A stretch of 64,000 nucleotides of DNA from Prinsepia uniflora (Eukaryota > Streptophyta > Magnoliopsida > Rosales > Rosaceae). A model generated the notes under the pieces. That model was not told the origin of the DNA. It made no database searches and worked only from the letters and a program-made list of their open reading frames with translations. Position numbers and translations under genes: made by a program. This document shows, one piece after another, positions 11,792-24,129 of this stretch (the first letter of the stretch is position 1; the number at the start of each line of letters is the position of its first letter). The stretch covers positions 45,422,332 through 45,486,331 of the forward strand of contig CM064873.1 of NCBI GenBank assembly GCA_032719365.1, given 5' to 3'.

Positions 11792-12570
11792 ATGTTACAA
11801 CCACTACTCACTCCTCAACCACCACCACACAGACATTGCCCCCTCCTCTACCCTTTCATCCTCCTTCTCTTCCTTAAACCCAACACTGCCGCCACAACTA
11901 CCACAACCCCCTCTCTCTCCTCCACCAAGCTCTTCTCATCAATTTCACCCACCACCTCCCTCTCCTCCTCCACCCAAACCACCATCTCCTTCGACCTCCT
12001 CCACCGCCACCTCTCCTCTCAAAACTTCCGTGACGCCGACGAAGAAACCTGCGGCCTGCTCATCGTCCTGGCTGGCGACCAAGCCCAAAAGCGGGACTAC
12101 GTCTTCTTCTCCGAGGTCCAGTTCAACCAAGAATCTGACTTCAAAGCCATAGACTCCCTCTGGAAGCAATTTAGCAACAATAAATTCAGCTACAGCGTCC
12201 AAAAAAAATTTACGACAAAGTAAACGATGATTTCACAAAATTCTTCATCAAAGTTGGGTGGATGAAGAAGCTGGACACCAAGGTTGAGCAGTACAACTAC
12301 AGAGCTTTTCCTAATTAGTTCATTTGGGAGCTCAATGAGGACACACCGTAGGGCCATCTTCCATTGACGAATGCTTTGAGAGGAACCCAGTTGCTTAAAA
12401 GTGTCTTGAGCCATCCAGCTTTCATGCCCAATGAGGAAGAGGACGCGGCGGCCTTGGCCGCGGCGGCCTTGGCCACGGCTGCTGATGACAATAATGGAGT
12501 TACAAGTTTGAAAGGGTTCATGGATAGATCCAAAACCAAAAGACTGCTCAAATCAGACTATAGCTTTTGA
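11792..12570 (+). pseudogene. GUN4: GUN4-like tetrapyrrole-binding protein pseudogene
   Basis: Intronless coding remnant related to GUN4, the chloroplast protein that binds protoporphyrin IX and Mg-protoporphyrin and stimulates Mg-chelatase in chlorophyll synthesis. The first ~60 residues are rich in Ser, Thr and Pro like a transit peptide. The conserved core follows: NFRDADEETCGLL, DYVFFSEVQ, AIDSLWKQFSNNKFSYSVQ, then WMKKLDT, QYNYRAFP, GHLPLTNALRGTQLLKSVLS and the C-terminal SDYSF. Damage: one base appears missing in the A-run near 12201-12208, shifting the frame. In-frame TAG stops follow at 12316-12318 (expected FPDEF-like site) and 12349-12351 (expected TPLGH-like site). The conserved frame ends with TGA at 12568-12570. 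Probably a decayed duplicate of a functional gene elsewhere; a sequencing error could not easily explain all three lesions. Confidence 0.9.
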
Positions 12571-13136
12571 ATTTGAATATTCTGCTACTCACCCCTTCAT
12601 TATTCAAGAAACTATGCACAAAAAATTGAATCACATTTTTTTTTGTGTAAAAGTTAATTAAACCCTGCATCCTTCATTGCTTGAGCTTCTACTTTTATTT
12701 ATTTATTCTGATAATTAATTAATTTGCTTATGTGTATAATTGAGTTCTTATTTATATAATGGCAGATAAAAGATCTTGTAATTAAAATCTGGCGGGTTGT
12801 AAAGGTGGATCGGGTTTGATTATTATCTTTTTGGCAAGACAAGTGTAACTGTGGCCATTGGCCACCCAAGAACACAAAGACAAGTGGAAGTGATAAGTCC
12901 ATCCTCATTATTTTTACCTTTTAAAGTGGTAATCCAAAAACAAGTGGAAGTGATTAAAACAGAACGTTAGTGGGTTTCGTTTTTGGCGTTTCGAAACCAT
13001 GAAGCCACATCAAATTCAAACCCTGCACTTCTGTTTTGTTGCATGTCGTTTTGTGACAAGTTAAATATTGCATTCCAAAAATATTGCATGTCGTTTCTTT
13101 TCCAGAAATATTGTATGTCGTTTTTGGAAAATTACA
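12571..13136. other. Low-copy flank between GUN4 relic and MULE
   Basis: AT-rich 3' flank of the pseudogene. Near 13070-13125 the motif ATATTGCATGTCGTTT occurs about three times in degenerate form. No gene was recognised. Confidence 0.4.
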
Positions 13137-13145
13137 AATATAGTA

Positions 13146-13485
13146 GGCTTATTAGGATAAATGCATTAGGAATAAGAAAAACAATCTCAAAATGCCCCAG
13201 GAACAAAAATTTGCTTCAGGTTGCCACAGAAACAGGTACATCGTCAAGACCGTTGCTCTATCCGTCAGTTAAAGTTACTAACGTCGTTAATTTTGATGAT
13301 GTGGCAGTAATATTACAAAATTAATAAGGATAATTTAGACATTTACTTTATTTTATTATATTTTCTATTTAAACTCTGTAGAAAAAATTAAAACAAGTTT
13401 TAAAATCTTCTTTCTCTCTCCCCACACCCATCTTTACTGTCCCCTTCTCTGCAACTTTCTTCCCATGGCTGCCACCACGACATCA
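13146..13485 (+). repeat. Left terminal inverted repeat of Pack-MULE 1
   Basis: Starts GGCTTATTAGGATAAATGCA and matches the reverse complement of 17405-17743, including a CCATGGCTGCCAC block at its inner end. Confidence 0.9.
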
Positions 13486-13757
13486 CCCAAAATAAGGTTG
13501 AAGCAAACCATGGCAACCGCCACGACACCCATAAACCATGGAAAATCTCAAACTCTCTGGTTTCACAATTTCCAAACCATCGCCGCAAAATGCTCTCTCT
13601 CTGCCTTCTAACCCACAAACATAATCTGATTTGTTGTTTATAACTTTACTCTAACACAAATTGCGGATAAGACATTTGAATTATTTTCTAAATTAATCAG
13701 CAGAGAAACATAACTACTTAAATTGAGATTTTTATTTTTTTGTCGCTTGGGAAATAG

Positions 13758-13814
13758 GTGGTGCAGGCGACGTGGAACAGAGGACACGATGTATCCGGGT
13801 GGGATATGGGTTCG
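13758..13814 (+). pseudogene. Captured LanC-like (GCR2/GCL family) exon, 5' part
   Basis: After a plausible splice acceptor (GGGAAATAG) the plus strand reads VVQATWNRGHDVSGWDMGS and is then cut by the solo LTR. If the LTR and one copy of its 5-bp duplication are removed, the frame continues without a break into 16691-16842. This matches the N-terminal region of plant LanC-like proteins, where an ATW-type motif precedes DPTVYT. Confidence 0.75.
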
Positions 13815-16685
13815 TGACAGGACCCATCCCAATCCCCCTGGATTATCGTGGGATGTGCCTGCTCCCGTCTGACACCGCGTGTCAGACCAGGGATAAACTC
13901 GTCACCCGCTCGGGTTTACCCAGAGTACGCCAGGATCAGTGGTGACATGTGATGTTTCGATCTTTGCTACAGCCCGCATCCGCTATCAATCTGAAGGGTA
14001 TTAAAACCATAAAAGCTGTGAGTGAAAAAAACAACAGTTTATAAAAACAGATTATCGAAAAGACATTTATACCTTTCACGTAAAAGCATGCATGCATCAT
14101 AAAACATCATTTCAAATACTTTCTCGGAAGTAAGACGTATTGTTTCCCAAATCAAATCCATTGAAAAAAGTTTCTCAATCGAAACCAGTACCTCAGTAGG
14201 GTCTCAACCAAAAACCAAATCATACAGGGTCTCAACCCAAAACCGAAAACACATACAGAGCCTCAGCCCAAATCATAGAACACGTGCGAACTCATCCCAT
14301 CCTCATCTCAGTGTCAGTCACGATTCCAATCCTAGCACATGTGCAAATAGCTCAGGACCGCTCACAATCCTAGCATGTCGTCGTGAACACATCACTCACT
14401 GCAACCATCTCTAGATCATCGTGAACACATCACCAACCGATCTCAGAGAATAACATCGGCATTCCTAAGTCGAGCCTCCCTCAGCCATAGCCTCCAGCGG
14501 CTGCTCGACAACAGTTAGTGCATCGTGACCTCTCTGAAAGGAATACATCTGCAGTCTGGAGGTGAACGTCATATCACTCGGGACTCGAACCCGAATGTCA
14601 TCATCGACCGGGACTCTAATCCGATCGTCCGGGACTCTAACCCGTAGTATCACACATAGGATTCCTCGAATCCTATCAAATTTACAACTGGGTCTCATGC
14701 CCGAAATATAATCCAGGATTCCTCGAATCCTGTCAAATTCACAACTAGGTCTCATTCCCGAAATATAATCCAGGATTCCTCGAATCCTGTCAAATTCACA
14801 ATTGGGTCTTATGCCCGAAATATCCTTCAAAATCTTGTAACTCGGTCGTAGTCCGACTGATCTCACGTTTGACTATACTCTAAGTCAAACCTCAAATCAA
14901 CTGGGTCATATGCCCGAAAGATATTTCCAAATCCGAAAACCATTTCTCATTTCCAAAACACTTTGAATTCATCCCTAACTACACGCTAAGTCAAGGTTTT
15001 TCAACTGGACTCCTATCTGAATCTCGATTTTATGCATCTCCGTGAAATCCTCGAAAATCGTAAATCAATTCCTCGATTTCACGCCTCTCCGTGAAACCAT
15101 CTAAATCAAATAAAACACATGCGCGTAGTAGACTCGGTCGAAGCCCAAACATCATATAAAATAGAAATCTCGAACTACGTGCAATAACGCATTTTCTACG
15201 AAAACGCCAAACAATTCCTATTAAATCACATGCACTCATGGAATCTAAGATCATGTTCATAAACACATATAAAATATTTATGCATGCATCTTATTCATAA
15301 AACAAAGTCTACTCACAGACCATCCAAGCTGCGCCTCGATACGTGTGTCATAAGCCTCTTTGGGCTAATCCAACCTCTCCAGGTCATCCGGACCTATCCA
15401 AAACACGCTCAAAGGTTACTACCAACCCAGACAAGTCCTAATCAAGAACCCCCAACATTCTTAGAAAAGTCAACGTGTCTCGGACACAATTCCCTAGACT
15501 TTAAATCCCAATTTGACCAACTTAACGATCTCTGATCGACTCGAAACCAATATCATTGGATTCATATCGTCAAAACCTTTAAAATTTTCCTAGTCCCACC
15601 TCGAAATACGTGCCCATAAGCTCCCACGTGCGGTTCAAAAGGTGGATGGTCAACAATCAACGCTGACATAAGCAGTGACGTCATCCTTGACAACTGTCAG
15701 CCTGACATGTCAGACCTGACATGATGATGACATTTGATGACGTCATCAATGTTGTCATCTCATCTCTGTCCTTTGTCCGGGTCAACCCAGTTCACTGTAC
15801 CGGCTGGAATACACTCCTCCGATCACTGTTTTTGAAGACGTTAGTTCCTACGTGTTCATCTCAATCCCCTCATTCGGTCTATGTGATTAAAACGATGAAA
15901 ACCAACCTAGAATTACCTGTTCGAATCGATGAACAGTGGCTGGAAATTCCAGCTCTTCCCTGAGCCTGCTCAGCCGTCCTCTGCCTTCGATTCCAGTCTC
16001 AAATGACTCGTACAACCACCAAAAATAGAACTCAATCAATTCAAGCCACTCCAAACGTCAGAAACAAAAATCAATTTTCAAAAACTTATGGGTTACAATT
16101 TACCTGTGTTCTGGGCTCCTCCGTTGTCCATGGTTTTCCTACAGCCTCCCACGACATCTCTCAGTCCCTCGCTCACCCTCAGCCACTCTCTTGGCCTCAA
16201 ATTGAATCAAATAGGGGAAGGGGGATGATTTTGGGGGCTTTTGGGTTTGGTTGATCAAAAGAGAGAAAAAGAGGAGATATGCATGAATAATAAAGGAAGG
16301 GGCAATGGACGAGTGACACTTGTCACTCATCCATGGGGCCTGACCAAAATATTTGGGGCCCACTAAAAGGAAAAAGTAAACTTTGCCTTCTAAAATGTGT
16401 CATCGTAAATAGTTCCTGATCTTCCGTGACCCGTATCTTTCCCGTACGATGTCCGATTTCGACGTACCGCCTATCTACAGACTTGTATCGACTCGATCTA
16501 CGTAACGGTCCTCGGTCCTTATGCATTGGACCTCTCGGATAAGTAGTTAACTTTTTACCCTCATCCAAGGGTAAAATCGTAATTTGACCCCGAACGTTCG
16601 ATAATCCTCGACTAAGTCCCGATTAGTCTCATTAATCCTTAATTAATTCTTAATTAATCTCAAAAATTTGGGACGGTTCGTTACA
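13815..16685 (-). repeat. Solo LTR, family A, inside Pack-MULE 1
   Basis: TGACAGGACCC at 13815 to GGTTCGTTACA at 16685, 2,871 bp, flanked by GTTCG (13810-13814) and GTTTG (16686-16690), a 5-bp target duplication with one change. There is no interior, hence a solo LTR from LTR-LTR recombination. It includes the terminal hairpin (13867-13887), a tandem array (14575-14830), TGACGTCA sites near 15673 and 15737, and the 26-bp palindrome (16307-16332). Confidence 0.92.
14575..14830. repeat. Tandem array inside solo LTR
   Basis: Three consecutive units of about 65 bp containing AGGATTCCTCGAATCCTGTC plus a GGGTCTCATGCCCGAAAT segment, preceded by shorter GGGACTCTAACCCG units. It occupies the same place as the arrays in sister LTRs but has a different sequence. 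Confidence 0.8.
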
Positions 16686-16690
16686 GTTTG

Positions 16691-16842
16691 GGTGCGATGC
16701 TGGATCCGACAGTGTATACTAGTCTACTTGGTACAGCTTTTATGTGCTTGAGGTCGTACGAGGCCACCAGAAACCAAAAGGATTTAGTGGTGTGCGATGA
16801 AATTGTGGACGAGTGTGCCATCGTGGAATTCCCGTCGAGCAG
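16691..16842 (+). pseudogene. Captured LanC-like (GCR2/GCL family) exon, 3' part
   Basis: The plus strand reads GAMLDPTVYTSLLGTAFMCL, then RSYEATRNQKDL and VVCDEIVDECA, matching the conserved DPTVYTGLLGTAF...LRSYE block of plant lanthionine-synthetase-C-like proteins (GCR2, GCL1, GCL2). It ends at a consensus splice donor (GCAG|GTAATA). The copied piece is thus a whole exon with its boundaries, as expected for genomic capture by a MULE. Later zinc-binding LanC motifs are absent, so it cannot encode the full protein. Confidence 0.85.
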
Positions 16843-16998
16843 GTAATAATTTGACGAATCAATAGTGTTGCTTGTCAGTGGGGTTTATGCTTATTAGCTA
16901 TTGAGCTTAAGATCTTATGGTGGACCGAGTTATGGCACGAAGAATACAATTATACCATCTCCCCGACTAATTTTCCCCCTCAATTCGTCATCATCTCG

Positions 16999-17424
16999 CT
17001 AAGGGTTGTGAGGAAGAGGAGGGAGTTGTTGCATTGAGGATGATGACAACGAGATCGAGAATCCATGGTCGAGATTGAGACTCCACGGTGAGATCGAGTT
17101 TGAATCCACGAGGTATCCAAAATTACCCACTTCATCAAACCCATGTATGGGTCCTGACCCGTATGGATACCTGGAAAGCGCCAAGAACATAGGTGTCGGA
17201 GCAACTGCTGAGGCCTGACAATTAACCAGCGAAGTAAAACCCTTAATTCCCTTGATGTTCTCGATCAGGTCCATGATTTGGTCATGATTAGAGGCGGTCT
17301 CTAGTGTCGTTGCAACCAACAGCGAGATGATGTTTGTGGGTACAATGGAGTTGATGGGGAGAGTGACGGAGGAAGAGAAAGGGGAGGGCTTAGTGGTAGT
17401 GGTGGCAATGGCCGTGGCAGCCAT
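16999..17424 (-). CDS. Unidentified ORF in Pack-MULE 1
   Basis: An open frame of 141 codons on the minus strand, whose ATG lies inside the right terminal inverted repeat. The N-terminus is Ala/Thr-rich and the centre contains NCQASAVAPTPMFLALSRYP. I recognise no domain. It may be a second captured fragment or chance; the MULE TIR would provide promoter and start codon. Confidence 0.3.
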   Translation of the reverse strand: MAATAIATTTTKPSPFSSSVTLPINSIVPTNIISLLVATTLETASNHDQIMDLIENIKGIKGFTSLVNCQASAVAPTPMFLALSRYPYGSGPIHGFDEVGNFGYLVDSNSISPWSLNLDHGFSISLSSSSMQQLPPLPHNP

Positions 17425-17743
17425 GGGAAGGAAGTTGCAGAGAAGGGGATAGTGAAGATGGGCGTGGGGAGAGAAAAGGGAGATTATAACATTTGTTTTA
17501 ATTTTTTTATAAAAAGTTTAAATAGAAAATATAACAAAAAAAGTAAATGTCTAAATTACCCTTATTAATTTTGTAATATTACTGCCATGTCATCAAAATT
17601 AACGGCGTTAATAACTTTAACTGATGGATGGAGCAACGATCTTAACGATGTACCTGTTCCTGCAGCAACCTGAGGCAAATTTTTGTTCCTGGGGCATTTT
17701 GTGATTGTTTTTCCTGTTCCTAGTGCATTTAGCCTAATAAGCC
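17405..17743 (-). repeat. Right terminal inverted repeat of Pack-MULE 1
   Basis: Inverted counterpart of 13146-13485, ending in CCTAATAAGCC at 17743 and followed by the TSD copy AATATAGTA. Confidence 0.9.
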
Positions 17744-17752
17744 AATATAGTA

Positions 17753-18454
17753 ATGACACTGACCCCAAATTGTTGACATATACATCAATCTTATTATATC
17801 CAACCTCAAGTGAAGATGCTAAAGGTTAGTCCGAAAAACAATCCTAAAACCTTAAAACCTAAAACCTGAAAAGAAACACCTTTGGAAAAAAGGTTAGATT
17901 AACAATACTAAACAGAATATAGTGTCTAGTGAAGATGAAGGAAATAAACAATGAAGCAAATCAGGAATAGACACATCATGTAAAACAACAACGATACTAG
18001 TACTGTATTACTATAATAATAGTTCAAAGGAAGAGTATATCAGGGTTATTAAGAAAATTAAGAAAAACAAAATTTAGACTGCACAAATAAGAGAAAGTTA
18101 TCGTTGATTATTGGTAAATCTGCAAGATATATGCAAAAGTTTGTTAAACCTAAGTAAAGGCAAAGTGGGATTAATGACACACCCCAACTTGGAAATCCAC
18201 CTGAATACCAAAATCAACGGATGCGAGCCGATACTTTGACACTTAGTCTCGATGACAAAAGCCAAATTAAAATGTAGTGTTTTAGGAAGTAGGGTAAACA
18301 GTGGACAATAAATCCTACTTAACCGTTTCACCTCCATAATGGAACCCACAGCTTTCTTAAATGTAAATGATGATCACAAATCAAGCATTACATACTAAGT
18401 ACGATTACAACACTTGTTACCTACATACAACTGTGTAGTTGTTCATATCCAAAA
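17753..18454. other. Unassigned low-copy DNA
   Basis: AT-rich sequence between Pack-MULE 1 and Tat element 1. No ORF or repeat was recognised. Confidence 0.4.
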
Positions 18455-19871
18455 TGTTGTCGTAGTGGAATCTAGGGTCGTTGTTCAGTGGCTTGCTTCT
18501 ATAGGAGCGGATACGCAAATGTTTAGGTGAAGAAGATCTCTTCGTTGTATCCTGATACAAGGGAATGCGGTATAAGTGACTAGGGTGAATAGGGCGAAGG
18601 CTGAAAGCCTTGGGCCATCTTGTCGCGGTCTTACCCTAGGTGGGCTGGTCCAGCTGACTTGGCCTTCCAACTGCCTTCAAGTTTAGGCGTCCCACTAGTA
18701 TAAGCGGCTACTAGACAGGGTTAGAAGTTGGTTCTAAATTGTGACCTATGAACCATCGTTCGAATCAAGTGAAAGTGGAGTAAGTGGGCATCTTGCTTGC
18801 ACTATTCTTTTCTATGCCTCTTGCGAGGGCTTTAAATATCTTTTGCGCCTAGTCCAAATTCAATGTATGCATGTTCATGTTAGCAATGTGTAATTTAGAA
18901 TTAAAAGGGGAGTTTGACAGAATCAACCACTTCAAGTTAGACTGCTCGAATATTGAACCAAAACACGAAGATGGTTCTACGCCTTATGCAACCATAGAAC
19001 TCATTAGTTGGTATATTCTAGTTATTGAAGTCAGACTTGAAGAAACCGATTTTAGAAAGGGAGAAGGGGGAGGCAAACACTTAAAACATAAATTAAGTAT
19101 TAACGGTTTGAATTGAATTACAAGTGCGTGAAATAAACTATCTCTAGACTAAGCCATGAGCTGGTGTTGGTGGTCGAAAGACCATCAACTACATGAATGT
19201 CAGTTGGAAATTATATAAAAAGTGTTGGCAGAACAGTAAAAAGACATGAAAATGTCAGGGAATGAGGTTGTGAGGGTCTCAAAGACTTGTTGGATGCAGT
19301 AAAAATGAGAAAAGTGACCTTCAAAACAAGTTGTGGAACCAAGTCGTAATTAAGTGTGGTGGTTAGGAAGTCTCCATAAATGAACTTGGGATGTAAGTCA
19401 GATTAGGAGGAAAGCTTGGTGTTCTTAGTAAGAACTGAGAAGGGTTGATAGGAGAATTGAATCTTGATCCTTGATCGAAGAGACAGACTTTGACAAGAAG
19501 ACGAGCTTTTGGGTAACAAAGAATTTTTTGAGGGTTGCCTAGTTGTTCTAAATGATTGTTTGATAAATTATTTGTTTGATTGGTTTTCCTTTGAGAAGAA
19601 GGTTTCTTTTCCTTTTATAGGCGGCACAAGAGTGCGAATGATCAACATGTGCATTCCTGCATGCATCTCCATTGTGACAACTTAGTCGCACATCCTCCTT
19701 ACTCTTTCTGATAGTTTCGGCATTGTGTTAGTGTAATTGTGTGATTTATGCTCGCGCTTCCCCATGATCTAGTTGTAGATACGAGCTAGGCTTGGACCAA
19801 AAGTCAGATTAGATCTTTAATTTCATAAAAACCCTTCCTAGGACAGTAGTGGTTTATTTTGGGTGTAAAAA
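18455..19871 (-). repeat. 3' LTR of Tat element 1
   Basis: Starts TGTTGTCGTAGT on the plus strand and ends GGGTGTAAAAA at 19871. It carries TATAAAAGG on the minus strand (plus 19611-19619), the probable U3 promoter. The minus-strand purine stretch CAAGGGGAAT just to its right is a plausible PPT. Confidence 0.82.
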
Positions 19872-20507
19872 ATTCCCCTTGAATTCGAAAGCTCTAAGGC
19901 TAGAAGAGCTTTCAGATTTAAGTTGCCCCACTACTCGCAACTTTGACGACCCCACCATCCATGTTTTAGTGGTTAAACACGCTTCCTCTTTTTCCTGACG
20001 CCTTTACTACAATCCCTAAAATTCCCTTTCTTCTTCGTTGCTCGCAAAAAATCCCATGGCCTATCATTCAACTTCTAGACATAGAAATAGGTAAGAAGAT
20101 CTATGTCTAGTCCTAGGACTAACTGCCACTTCTCCATTGGTCTAAAACCTGGGTTTTCAAGTTCATGTCGCCATATCTAGAGATAATCTTTATCCTTTTG
20201 AGATGAATGGCGACATCATCCAAGACCCATGTTTGAAGATTGATATAGGGCGCCATTTTTCCTTAGGCCCCTGTTGGCATGGCCTTATTTCGATGGAGGC
20301 TGACATTATTAAATCTCTGCTAAAAAAATTATGAGCTCTTCCAATCTACCAACGGGAGCCATTCTCGTGGACAGAGCTTTGTGATGATTGCAAACAACTT
20401 TTTTCCTTCGATGGATGATCTTGGTCATCTGGAAGTTTTGGGGATTATGGGTCCAGCATATGTAGTGGCAGTACTCCGACGAGCTCAGGAGCAATGGGAT
20501 TTACTAA

Positions 20508-23440
20508 TTGATTAGCCTTTCTACCATTCTCACTTCTCCTTATTTTAATCTTCTTGTTACTTCTATGTACTTCTGGGAAAATAGTACTAACACCTTTCAT
20601 TTTCATCTTGGAACAATGGCCACAACCTTGTTGGACAAGTCTACCCTGTTTAGACTAACTGTGTTGGGATATATCGCCGATTTTAACCTGTCCTTCCAAT
20701 CTAGATCTGAAATGGATTCTGATCCCTCAATCGCGAGGTTACCCACATGGGCCTTTGATGCACCCTTCCTTTGCCTATTCCTAGACACCTCCCATTTCCA
20801 TAGTGATGGTAGGCCTCGTTTAGAGAAGAATTTCGAGAAATTAGGCTTCAAAAGCGGATATTTGGGATCTTCCTTTGAGAAAATCCAATTCTACCACCTT
20901 TGGTTGGATTGGTTTATGTTCCCAAATGCCAAGCGACTTCCATTCTAAGAATGGATTCGTAAGTAGAAACTCTAGCCTCCTACTTGAATGTGACCAGGGG
21001 GCTATTGGTTTTGGCCGAACTGTATGGCCTACTCCGTGCCATTACTTATAAGCCCCTGTGGTACTTCCCTCTAGATGGTATGCAGTGGATGCTTCAAGTA
21101 TGGTTCAACTGGCCATTCCCTCAATTTCGAGGATGTGAACCTGTGTACCCCGGAAAGGATGTTGCAGCTCAAACGTTGATGCCCCTGTCTCTAGTGCCAA
21201 TTTCTACCAAAGATTACTTGTATCTCTTCTATACTTTATCTTCTTGATCTAGCACTCACTGGGAGGCTAGTGTGGCTAGAAAGTATCCTTGGTTTTCAGA
21301 AGGAGGTTTTCTGGGATTTTATGAGTTGTATTCTTACTCAGAATCTTTTGAGGGGCAGTGGGAAGGCTTCGAGAACATCCTTAGATGTCAAAGTGTATTG
21401 GCCGAATTTTTGCACTTTTCAATTTGGCTTTTGTCAAGCCATTCTGACCACTTTCCTAAGAGGAGTCAATGGGAGCACCTCATATCGCCTTGGTGATTTC
21501 GGTGACGCAGATGTTCTGACTACTCAGGACATTCTTTTGCCCACGCCTGTTGGTATCTTAAATGCCATGGAGGCTTGCTATAATTGTACAACGCAATTTG
21601 GCACATGGTAGGCCGCTTAATTCCAGGCCGCATTTTTGGTCCCATTCTCAATAACGTTGCAATATTAATTCCTACTATTAGGCGGGCCCTCGGATTATGA
21701 CCAATATATCTTGGTCCTCCTTCCGTACTGGATCTCGGAACTAATGAGGTTTCTTCAATAGGTATGTTCCTTTTCGAAATATTTTTTTTTTATCCTTTCT
21801 TCATTACTTCCTCCGAACTTTATACTTCAATTTAGTCCTCTGAAACAGGTCTATCAGTGGTGAGGAATAGTGATCCTTTGATTCAGATGAAGGATGCTCC
21901 TTATGATCTAGCGGTGCTGAATCATTGAGAATTTTTTGCGGATCTAGCCAATTTAATAGAAAAGGTATCGTAGCCTACTCAGCAGATTCCATCTACCTTT
22001 TCTACATCCTCGTTAGTTTTAATCCCAACTTCTTATTGATTAGAGAAGAACCCAGAATTGATCCCCATTTTGGGCCTTCATACCTTGAATTTTCTAAAAA
22101 CATGGCAAAAGAGTCAACCGCGAAGCCTCTTGAATTTTCTAATTTGCGATCATTAATACCATTGTATTTAGGCTATAAATATGTGCCTTCGTCCTTTTTC
22201 TTCACACCACTCTGAGAGAAACATGTCTTCTTCTCAGACTCCCCCAAGGCTTTCTCGGTCTAGTGCTTCCAATGATTCTTTGTCTGAAGATATCATGTTC
22301 CACGCACATACGACCATTCACGAGGAGTTAGAGTATGAAGCTAATAGGAATAAGACGCTAAAAGCACGGCTGCCCAAAGTGAATCTTTATGGAAAATTAT
22401 CGAACCCTGCCTATAAATTGACCTTTTTGGTGGAATATATCATATTCTGCCATGGCCTTAAATATTCATAGTGTGTAAGGTCTCCCTATTTCTCATTATG
22501 TGGGATTCATTAATCGCCTTCATGCTGAATCACAAAAGAAACTGAAAAGAATTATTGATCTCCAAAATAAGTCAACTCCCTGATAATTTCAACGGAGGCC
22601 GATCCTATCTCGAGCTGCCAAATACGGTCCTCCTTGAATCCTGAGTTGATCGCCTTTTGTGAGAAAATAAAGGTGTCTAGGGACACTTTGCTATGTTTGG
22701 GAGGTGAAATCGTTGTGATGAAAAATGAGGTTCATTTTCATGAAGCACATGTTCATCTCGCAACATGTGGCTCCTTCAGCTATAGGGGATTGCTCATCGA
22801 GATAGGTTTGATCAAGGCTTCACTGAAAGCGTTATCGGAAAGTCCCATCCAAGGACTTCGAATTTGTAATTTCCCATTTTAAACTCCTGGAAATTTCAAA
22901 TTTCGATGTAACCTTATCTTTTAAGCCTTTAAATAATAGTATTTTTTTTATTTCACCTTTTTTTCATTGGGCCAAATCCCACTATTCACGAGTGAAAATT
23001 TGTCTACTAACTCGTGATGTTGATCATTATAAGCTGACAGCAACCCTCGTCCCTTAGCTTATAAAGGTCGATAAGTCTGGTATCACTTTTTTACCATTCA
23101 TTTTGTCTTCCTCAAATATGGCCAATTCTAGCAAATTTACCAACCTTCAAGTAGAAAACACCCAAAATGTGTCTTCTAATATGGTCACCTTTTTGGAAAG
23201 TAAGACCATAACTTTAAGGAATTTTGAGGATTCTTAAGTCATTGAAATCCAGCACCTCCAAGACTTAGTGTATTCCCATCAAGTCGGCAAGCAAAATAAT
23301 TTTCATTTCTCTGCCATGTCCTTGCTGTCATTCCAGGAACATGTCCAATCTCTAGAAACTTCTTTCCAGAAAATAGTACTTAGAGATACAACATTCCCAG
23401 ATCAAGCATGTCATCCTGAAGTCTCGTGTTGCTGACTAGC
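20508..23440 (+). pseudogene. Antisense ORF (aORF) with plant-mobile-domain-like region
   Basis: Plus-strand, opposite to gag. Fragments in order: a 20610-21230 block with WLDWFMFPNAKRLPF, RGLLVLAELYGLLRA and MLQVWFNWPFPQFRG, which resembles the plant mobile domain (PMD, aminotransferase-like) of retroelements; further blocks at 21270-21760; an apparent intron (GTATGTTCC donor near 21760, TTTAG acceptor near 21835); a serine-rich start MSSSQTPPRLSRSSASNDSL near 22222; and helical coiled-coil-like stretches to about 23440. Several stops and frameshifts break it. Known aORFs have unclear function. I infer the domain by eye only. Confidence 0.62.
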
Positions 23441-24129
23441 TAGAAATGGTGTGCTTTCACGGCCAAAGCATCAAGGCCATTGCTCTTGTATCCTTCAAGA
23501 ATGGATACAATGATGGGTACGTGTCTCAGACCAAAGCATCGAGGCCATTGCTCTTGTATCCTTCAACAACAGTAGTAGTGGTGGCATGTTTCTAGGGCTT
23601 TGGAGGTGGTAGGCTTAATTTCCTTGTTTGTGTGGCCATTTGTTTGCCTCACAGATGGGTCATCCCCTTTTAGGTGATTTTATCTCTTGACCCATCTAGA
23701 TTTACTTTGTAACACCTTCTTAAAAATCAAGATCATGTTTCCTTTGATTCTTTTCTTTTAAGAGGGCATCCCAAATATCCATATATTTTTCTTTTCTTTG
23801 AATCCTAGAGCATTTTGGGACCTCTTGAGGTGATTTGGTATAGATCAGATCATTATCTAACACGTCATGGCCTCAGGTGATGAGAACTATTCCATGGATC
23901 CAAAGATGGGTCCCCGTTGAGTTGGGAACCTCACTTTCCTTTTTAGAACATGGGTCCTTACCCAAGAGCTGGGAGCTCTTGTATTACTACCTTATAGACA
24001 GTAATTTGGGTAGAACGACCATTTTCATATTTCCGATCAACCTAATATCTCCTAGGTCGTGATCTTAAAAACTGGCCTCAGCCACAGTTAGTTAGCCTTA
24101 AATGGCTTCATTTATGCTTGGATGAATTC

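Larger units (their letters stand above)
13137..17752. mobile_element. Pack-MULE (Mutator-like) with 9-bp TSD
   Basis: Long terminal inverted repeats of about 340 bp (13146 to about 13485 and about 17405 to 17743) both begin GGCTTATTAGG. The element is flanked by a perfect 9-bp direct repeat AATATAGTA (13137-13145 and 17744-17752), the size expected for Mutator-like elements. Without the nested solo LTR it is about 1.7 kb. No transposase is visible. It holds a LanC-like exon and an unidentified minus-strand ORF (16999-17424), so it is a non-autonomous gene-capturing element. Confidence 0.92.

Noticed and set aside
11945..12202. Minus-strand Glu/Val/Gly-rich ORF
   Set aside because: Shadow of the GUN4-like coding strand.
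18871..19116. 81-codon ORF in the Tat LTR
   Set aside because: Inside an LTR; the corresponding frame is broken in the partner LTR near 29850-30050.
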